Assembly: GCA_016124745.1 (NCBI GenBank)
Contig: WGNC01000023.1
Span: 1 to 48,634, forward strand
Length of the DNA: 48,634 nucleotides
From: Thiobacillus sp.
GTDB lineage: Bacteria > Pseudomonadota > Gammaproteobacteria > Burkholderiales > Thiobacillaceae
Reading direction: 5' to 3'
Both the position numbers and the translations under genes were made by a program. Numbering within the stretch: position 1 is the stretch's first letter; every line of letters starts with the position of its first letter. The notes under the pieces were generated by a model. The model was not told the origin of the DNA and searched no databases. It saw only the letters and a program-made list of their open reading frames with translations. This document shows, piece after piece, positions 43,607 through 48,634 of this stretch.

Positions 43607-45129
43607 AGACGCTGCCCCGGGCTGTCGAAGCGAACGGTTTCAGTGCGTGCCTCCGCAGGCTTGCCTTGGGGCGTGATCACCATTTCAAAGCGTCGCGTCT
43701 GCATCGCCAACTCCGGGGGCAGTCGCACGCTGGCCTGGACCAGCCCACTGTGGCCGGGCTTGATGGCAATTTCACGGAAATTGCCCAGATCGATCGCCGC
43801 CTCCGGGATGCCGCGCGCGCTGATCTCGTAAGTCTGCTCCTGCGCACCCTTGTTGGTGATGCGGATCTGGTAGCGGTTGCGGATATCGCCATTCGACAGC
43901 ACGACATACAGGGGTTGGCGGATCTGGTTGACGGCGCGGTCAAAACTGCCGCGGGTGCTAATGCTGTAGATCAAATAGGCGCTCATCAGAATCAGCGCCA
44001 CCCCATAACCGATGATTTTCAGACGCTTCCAGTGCAGTTTGGGCGCCGCCGGGGTGGACGCCGCCAGGTTGCCTTCCGAATCGTACCGAATCAGGCCACG
44101 CGGAAAACCGAACGAATCCATGATGGTATTGCAGGCATCGATGCACAGCCCGCATGAGATGCACTTGTACTGGAGTCCGTCGCGAATATCGATGCCGACC
44201 GGGCAGACCTGCACGCACAGACCGCAGTCGACGCAATCGCCATAGCCTTTTTCATGCCGCTCGGCGAGCGCACGCTGCCCGGCGCTCATCTGCGCTTGCC
44301 GGCGCTCGACGGCCACTGGCGCCCCTGAGTGCGTATCGACGCGCCGCCGCTCGCTGACGATGCCCCGTCCGGCTCGCACGACGGCGCGCCCCAGCGTCCT
44401 TTCCCCGCGCCTGGCGTCGTAATGCACTGCCAGCGTCTCGGGTTCGTACATCACGCTCTGGAAGCGACCGTACGGACAGACATAGGTGCAGATCTGCTCG
44501 CGCATCAGGCCGGCGGCGGCATAGGTGGACAGCGTCAGGATGCCGACGGTGAAATAGGCCGCGGCGGCCGCCTGACCGCTAAAGAAATCCGCCAGCAGCT
44601 GCGGCGCGTAGGTGAAATAGGCGACAAAGCTGATGCCGGTCCAGAACGACGCCAGTACCCACAGGGCATGGGTGCTGCCGATCTTCAGGATTTTCTCGCG
44701 GTCCCACGGCTGGCGATAGAGGCGAACCCGCGCAGGGCGCTCGCCCTGTATCTCGTGCTCGATCCAGATGAAGAAATCGGTCCACAGGGTCTGGAAGCAG
44801 AAATAGCCGCAGAACGCACGCCCGACCAGGCCGGTGACGAAGAACAGCAGGATGGCGGCGATGAACAACAGCAGTGCCAGCCAGATGACATCCTGCGGAT
44901 AGATCGTGAGCCCGAAAATCAGGAAGCGACGGCCGGGAACGTCGAACAACACCGCCTGGGCCGGGGCGTCCAGACGTGTCCACGGCAGCCAGGGCAACAG
45001 GAAGTAGATCGCATACGCCAGCACCAGCACCGATGTCTTGAAGCGCCGAAAACGCCCCTTCACCGAACGGGTGAAGATGGGAATTCGTTTCTGGTAAAGA
45101 CCAAGCTGGTCTTCTAAGCCTGTCTGCAT
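43603..45129 (-). CDS. ccoG: cbb3 oxidase accessory ferredoxin-like membrane protein CcoG
   Basis: 508 residues. Several membrane helices (about 35-55, 75-100, 155-175, 190-210), cysteine-rich CGYFCFQTLWTDFF and CTYVCPYGRFQ on the membrane part, then two 4Fe-4S motifs CVDCGLCVQVCPVGI and CISCGLCIDAC near 250-290, and a C-terminal periplasmic Ig-like domain. CcoG reduces copper for the oxidase. Started at the ATG at 45129 (MQTGLEDQL); ten upstream codons are not conserved-looking. It has its own unit after the ccoP terminator. Confidence 0.93.
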   Translation of the reverse strand: MQTGLEDQLGLYQKRIPIFTRSVKGRFRRFKTSVLVLAYAIYFLLPWLPWTRLDAPAQAVLFDVPGRRFLIFGLTIYPQDVIWLALLLFIAAILLFFVTGLVGRAFCGYFCFQTLWTDFFIWIEHEIQGERPARVRLYRQPWDREKILKIGSTHALWVLASFWTGISFVAYFTYAPQLLADFFSGQAAAAAYFTVGILTLSTYAAAGLMREQICTYVCPYGRFQSVMYEPETLAVHYDARRGERTLGRAVVRAGRGIVSERRRVDTHSGAPVAVERRQAQMSAGQRALAERHEKGYGDCVDCGLCVQVCPVGIDIRDGLQYKCISCGLCIDACNTIMDSFGFPRGLIRYDSEGNLAASTPAAPKLHWKRLKIIGYGVALILMSAYLIYSISTRGSFDRAVNQIRQPLYVVLSNGDIRNRYQIRITNKGAQEQTYEISARGIPEAAIDLGNFREIAIKPGHSGLVQASVRLPPELAMQTRRFEMVITPQGKPAEARTETVRFDSPGQRL

Positions 45130-45157
45130 GGTGTGCCCGGTAACATCGATAGGATGC

Positions 45158-45182
45158 AAAAGCCCCCGTGGACGGGGGCTTT
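45158..45182 (-). terminator. Terminator after ccoNOQP
   Basis: A perfect 11-bp stem AAAGCCCCCGT/ACGGGGGCTTT, read on the minus strand as a GC-rich hairpin followed by TTTTGC. It lies 24 bp after the ccoP stop and separates the structural genes from ccoGHS. Confidence 0.88.
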
Positions 45183-45205
45183 GCTCATCTCGTCAGCCTG
45201 CGGCC

Positions 45206-46126
45206 TTACTGCCCGCCGCCCAGTTCATGGACATAGACCGTCAAGACCTTGATCTGTTCGGGCGTCAGGCGCCCCGCCCAGGCCGGCATCACCCCTTTGT
45301 TGAGGCCGTTGGCGATGACGCCACGGATCGCCGCGACCTTGCCTTCCTCACCTGAAGCGGTCGGCACATTGGCCCACAGCCAGATATTGTCGGTCAGATT
45401 GGGCGCGCCGATCTCCTTGCGGCCCTTGGCGTCGCCGCCGTGGCAGTAGAAACAGGCGGCAGTTTCGCTATGGAACAGCGCATCGCCCGCCGCAGCCTTG
45501 GCGGCGTCATGGCCGATATTCGACAGCTTGGCCACATAGTTCGCCAGCTGGTCGATCTGCTCGCCGCCCAGCACTTCGCTGAACGCCGGCATGTAGGCAC
45601 GGCGGCCCTCCACCAAGGTTTGATGGATATTGTCGTAGGATCCGCCGTACAGCCAGTCGTCGTCGGTCAGGTTGGGGAAAAAGCCGACCACGCCCTGGCC
45701 GCCCGCCTGGTGGCACGCTGCGCAGTTGTCCGCGAACAGTGCCTTGCCCGACGACAGGATGAAGCCGCTCATCTCCGGGTCCTTGGCGATTTGCGCGTAG
45801 GACATGCCCGATACCTTGTCGAAGTAGGGCTTCTGGGCAACCGCGGCCTGGTTCAGGTCTTCGAGCAGCAGCGCGCGGGTGTTCCAGTTATGGGTCTTGG
45901 TTTCGCCTGCGCTGTTGACGTAGGTGATATCGGACAAGCCACCCAGCCAGCCTTTACCCCAAGGCCACGACGGATAGATCGTCCAGTACACGATGGCGAA
46001 GACCACCGTGGCATAAAAGGTGTAGACCCACCATACCGGCAGCGGGTTGTTGAATTCCTGCAGGTCGCCATCCCAGGCGTGACCGGTGGTTTGCACGGTT
46101 TGGGATTGTAGTTTTTGCTCGCTCAT
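45206..46126 (-). CDS. ccoP: cbb3 cytochrome oxidase diheme subunit CcoP
   Basis: 306 residues: an N-terminal membrane helix (about 32-52, VYTFYATVVFAIVYWTIYP) and two c-type heme domains with CAACH near 135 and CFYCH near 222. It delivers electrons from soluble cytochromes c to CcoO/CcoN. ATGA overlap with ccoQ. It is a plausible final entry point for electrons from SoxXA, FccAB and the Mo enzyme encoded nearby. Confidence 0.96.
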   Translation of the reverse strand: MSEQKLQSQTVQTTGHAWDGDLQEFNNPLPVWWVYTFYATVVFAIVYWTIYPSWPWGKGWLGGLSDITYVNSAGETKTHNWNTRALLLEDLNQAAVAQKPYFDKVSGMSYAQIAKDPEMSGFILSSGKALFADNCAACHQAGGQGVVGFFPNLTDDDWLYGGSYDNIHQTLVEGRRAYMPAFSEVLGGEQIDQLANYVAKLSNIGHDAAKAAAGDALFHSETAACFYCHGGDAKGRKEIGAPNLTDNIWLWANVPTASGEEGKVAAIRGVIANGLNKGVMPAWAGRLTPEQIKVLTVYVHELGGGQ

Positions 46127-46320
46127 TGCTTGTCCTTCGTGTCGTCTTGATCGCCTGGCTGCTCGTCGAGAAACGGTATGTCGCGATACGACTCGAGTTG
46201 CTTGCCCCGACTTTTGCTACCGTAGACGTAGATCACGATGCCGATAAAGGTGACGAAAAAAATGATCAGGGCCAGCGGTTTGGTGTTTTCGGGCTTCGAG
46301 AACCACATCAGCCATTCCAT
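46123..46320 (-). CDS. ccoQ: cbb3 oxidase small subunit CcoQ
   Basis: 65 residues with one membrane helix (LALIIFFVTFIGIVIYVYG) and a charged tail rich in Asp and Lys (DIPFLDEQPGDQDDTKDKQ), as in CcoQ, which stabilises the complex. The ATG at 46320 with AAGG seven bases upstream is preferred to the TTG two codons earlier. Confidence 0.9.
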   Translation of the reverse strand: MEWLMWFSKPENTKPLALIIFFVTFIGIVIYVYGSKSRGKQLESYRDIPFLDEQPGDQDDTKDKQ

Positions 46321-46344
46321 CAGCAAACCTTGCGCCCGGATCGA

Positions 46345-47091
46345 TTAGCGGTTGTCGACGAACGCGTCGTCGTCGTATTTGCTGAAGTCGACCATGGTCC
46401 CCAGCACCTGCAGGTAGGCCACCAGGGCATCCATCTCGGAAATACCGGAACGGTCGCCATCATAGTTGCCGAAGTTGGCCTGCTCGACCAGGTTCTTCTG
46501 CGCATCCGGAATATGCAACTGCCGCGCGACGGTCTCGCCGAACCGGGTGACATTGTCTTCATATTCGGTTTGCGTCAGCGAATACGGCACACCCACCTTG
46601 CGCAGCGCCTTCAGTCGGTCGGCGGCATCGGAAATATCCAGCGGCGTCGACAGCAGCCAGGGGTAATTCGGCATCACCGACTCGGGCACCATCGAGCGCG
46701 GTGCGGCGAGGTGCTGCACCTGCCATTCGTTGGAATACTTGCCGCCGACACGCGCCAGGTCGGGACCGGTGCGCTTGGAACCCCACTGGAAGGGGTGGTC
46801 ATACTGCGATTCCGCCGCCAGCGAATAATGGCCGTAGCGCAGCTTTTCGTCGCGGAACGGGCGGATCATCTGCGAATGACAGGTGTAGCAGCCCTCGCGA
46901 ATATAGATGTCGCGCCCGCGCTGTTCCAGCGGCGTGTAGGGACGCACCCCCTCGACTTTTTCGATGGTCTTTTCGATGAAGAACAAGGGCGCGATTTCCA
47001 CCAGGCCGCCGACGCTGATCGCCAGCATGGTCAACACGGCCATCAGGCCGATGTTGGTTTCAATCCATTCGTGTTTGAAGTTCAAGTTCAT
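46345..47091 (-). CDS. ccoO: cbb3 cytochrome oxidase monoheme subunit CcoO
   Basis: 248 residues: N-terminal membrane helix (about 14-34) and one heme motif CYTCH near 69, followed by the conserved GGKYSNEW and MPNYPWLL (axial Met). It hands electrons from CcoP to the CcoN heme. It is 16 bp downstream of ccoN. Confidence 0.97.
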   Translation of the reverse strand: MNLNFKHEWIETNIGLMAVLTMLAISVGGLVEIAPLFFIEKTIEKVEGVRPYTPLEQRGRDIYIREGCYTCHSQMIRPFRDEKLRYGHYSLAAESQYDHPFQWGSKRTGPDLARVGGKYSNEWQVQHLAAPRSMVPESVMPNYPWLLSTPLDISDAADRLKALRKVGVPYSLTQTEYEDNVTRFGETVARQLHIPDAQKNLVEQANFGNYDGDRSGISEMDALVAYLQVLGTMVDFSKYDDDAFVDNR

Positions 47092-47107
47092 GTCTGTCGT
47101 CCCCGAT

Positions 47108-48562
47108 TCATGCAGCGGCCAGCTTGGCGGCCAGCCTGGCTTCCAGTTCGGCGCTCTCGCGCTTGCCCTGACGGATGGTCATGAACATGTTGATCGCCAT
47201 CATCGCGGCCCCGGTCAGGAAGAACATGCCGCCGATGGCGCGCATCGCATAGAAGGGCATCATCGCCACCACGGATTCGACGAACGAGTATTGCAGGTTG
47301 CCGAAGTCGTCGAACGCACGCCACATCAGGCCCTGGGTGATGCCGGAAATCCACATCGCGACGATGTAGAGCACGATGCCGATGGTGGCCAGCCAGAAGT
47401 GCCACTCGACCAGTTTCTGGCTGTAGATCTTGGTATCCCACAGCTTGGGCATCATGTGGTACAGCGAACCGAAGGAAATCATCGCCACCCAGCCCAGCGC
47501 GCCGGAGTGCACGTGGCCCACGGTCCAGTCGGTGTAGTGCGACAGCGCATTGACTTCCTTGAGCGACATCATCGGACCCTCGAAAGTCGACATGCCGTAG
47601 AACGACAGCGCGACGATCATGAAGCGCATGATCGGGTCGGTGCGCAACTTGTCCCAGGCGCCGGACAGGGTCATGATGCCGTTGATCATGCCGCCCCACG
47701 AGGGCATCAGCAGCAGGATCGAAAACGCGGCGGCCAGCGAGGAGGTCCAGTCCGGCAGCGCGGTCCAGTGCAGATGGTGAGCGCCCACCCACATGTACAT
47801 GAAGCCCAGCGCCCAGAAGTGCACGATCGACAGGCGATAGGAATAGATCGGGCGGCCTGCCTGCTTGGGTACGAAGTAATACATCATGCCGAGGAAAGCG
47901 GCGGTCAGGAAGAAGCCGACCGCATTGTGCCCGTACCACCACTGCGTCATCGCGTCCTGCGTGCCCGAGAACAGGCTGTAGGATTTCATCGAGAACAGGT
48001 TGATCGGCATGGCCAGGTTATTGAAGGTATGCAGCAGCGCGGTGGCCAGAATGAAGGCCAGATAGAACCAGTTGGCCACATAGATGTGCGGCTGCTTGCG
48101 GCGCATGATGGTGCCGATGAACAGGATCAGATAGGTCACCCACACCACTTCGATCAGGATGTCGATCGGCCACTCCATCTCGGCATACTCACGCCCTTGC
48201 GAATAGCCCATCACATAAGACAACGCAGCCAGCACGATGATGGTCTGCCATCCCCAGAACGTGAAGCTGGCCATGCCGTCCGAAATGAGGCGGGTCTGGC
48301 AGGTGCGTTGCACCACATAGTAGGACGTGGCGAACAGGGCCGAACCGCCGAAGCCAAAGATCACCGCACTGGTATGGACTGGACGGAAGCGTCCGAAGGA
48401 GAAGTAGGGACTGTCGAAATTCAGGAACGGCCAGGCCAGTTCAGAAGCGATGTAGACCCCCACGAACATGCCGACCACCGCCCAGACCAAGGCCATGACG
48501 GAAAATTTCTTAACAATATCAAAGTTGTACTGCTCCGCCCCGGAATATGTGCTTACCGCCAT
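47108..48562 (-). CDS. ccoN: cbb3 cytochrome oxidase catalytic subunit CcoN
   Basis: 484 residues with twelve hydrophobic helices of the heme-copper oxidase family. Metal-binding histidines are visible in [14 protein letters not shown] (low-spin heme), [10 protein letters not shown] with the cross-linked Tyr region following, VGAHHLHW (CuB) and [12 protein letters not shown] (heme b3). It reduces oxygen with high affinity and pumps protons. Ribosome binding site AGGAGCGG precedes the ATG at 48562. Only 72 bp of upstream sequence are in the window; a -10-like AT-rich stretch is seen, but any Fnr box would lie outside. Confidence 0.97.
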   Translation of the reverse strand: MAVSTYSGAEQYNFDIVKKFSVMALVWAVVGMFVGVYIASELAWPFLNFDSPYFSFGRFRPVHTSAVIFGFGGSALFATSYYVVQRTCQTRLISDGMASFTFWGWQTIIVLAALSYVMGYSQGREYAEMEWPIDILIEVVWVTYLILFIGTIMRRKQPHIYVANWFYLAFILATALLHTFNNLAMPINLFSMKSYSLFSGTQDAMTQWWYGHNAVGFFLTAAFLGMMYYFVPKQAGRPIYSYRLSIVHFWALGFMYMWVGAHHLHWTALPDWTSSLAAAFSILLLMPSWGGMINGIMTLSGAWDKLRTDPIMRFMIVALSFYGMSTFEGPMMSLKEVNALSHYTDWTVGHVHSGALGWVAMISFGSLYHMMPKLWDTKIYSQKLVEWHFWLATIGIVLYIVAMWISGITQGLMWRAFDDFGNLQYSFVESVVAMMPFYAMRAIGGMFFLTGAAMMAINMFMTIRQGKRESAELEARLAAKLAAA

Positions 48563-48634
48563 GGACCGCTCCTGTTGATCTGAAAAAGCGCGGCGAACCG
48601 CAGCTTGAACAGCATATGCTTATATTAAAAAACT

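Noticed and set aside
46964-48583. Open frame of 539 codons on the plus strand over ccoN
   Set aside because: Antisense to an unmistakable CcoN; composition (His, Gln, Arg-rich) is that of a shadow frame.
48574-48587. TTGAT half-site upstream of ccoN
   Set aside because: Only one half matches the Fnr box and it overlaps the ribosome binding region; a real operator would lie outside the window.

Overview
The window comes from the chromosome of a GC-rich betaproteobacterium that lives by oxidising reduced sulfur, most likely a Thiobacillus-like organism. The evidence is the betaproteobacterial gene order (tRNA-Tyr/Gly/Thr-tuf; ychF-pth-rplY-prs-tRNA-Gln-ispE-lolB; ftsY-ftsE-ftsX), the soxXA and flavocytochrome c sulfide dehydrogenase genes, and a complete cbb3 oxidase operon. 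The genus is inferred from content only; no database was searched.

Layout. 1-12 kb, mostly minus strand: the start of tuf, three tRNAs behind a consensus promoter, translation and metabolic housekeeping genes, a large TPR lipoprotein, and a MacAB-TolC-type efflux operon. 12-22 kb: mutM, a dynamin-like GTPase, a ferredoxin, coaD, rsmD, an active/inactive pair of M16 peptidases, then ftsYEX. 22-41.3 kb: a sulfur-oxidation block lying between ftsX and rpoH, which are neighbours in many proteobacteria. 41.5-48.6 kb: rpoH under a perfect CIRCE operator, then the cbb3 oxidase genes ccoNOQP and the assembly genes ccoG, ccoH, ccoS plus an unannotated 35-residue membrane peptide. ccoI is absent.

The sulfur block is the interesting part. 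Its centre (28.7-37.7 kb) encodes a diheme cytochrome and flavoprotein (FccAB type), a Tat-exported molybdopterin oxidoreductase of the PsrA/PhsA/SoeA/ArrA/ArxA group, its four-cluster FeS subunit, a small diheme cytochrome c where a NrfD/PsrC membrane anchor would normally be, a TorD-like chaperone, a Met-rich DUF302-like exported protein and a cytosolic ferredoxin with four 4Fe-4S motifs and a zinc-ribbon-like tail. Each side carries a three-gene sensory system: a PhnD-like periplasmic binding protein, a membrane histidine kinase and a sigma54-dependent response regulator. The left system is followed by soxA-soxX behind a sigma54 promoter. It is also divergent from a Crp/Fnr-type regulator gene that has its own sigma54 promoter and a row of 20-bp palindromes upstream. 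A perfect Fnr/Crp-type box precedes fccA.

Model (inference): the left sensor detects a sulfur compound, and its regulator with sigma54 turns on soxXA and the crp-like gene. The Crp-like protein then activates the fcc-Mo operon. Electrons from the periplasmic enzymes pass through c-type cytochromes to the cbb3 oxidase encoded nearby. The substrate of the Mo enzyme cannot be decided from sequence; sulfur compounds are favoured by context, and arsenite is a real alternative because arsenite oxidase loci use the same kind of three-gene regulator.
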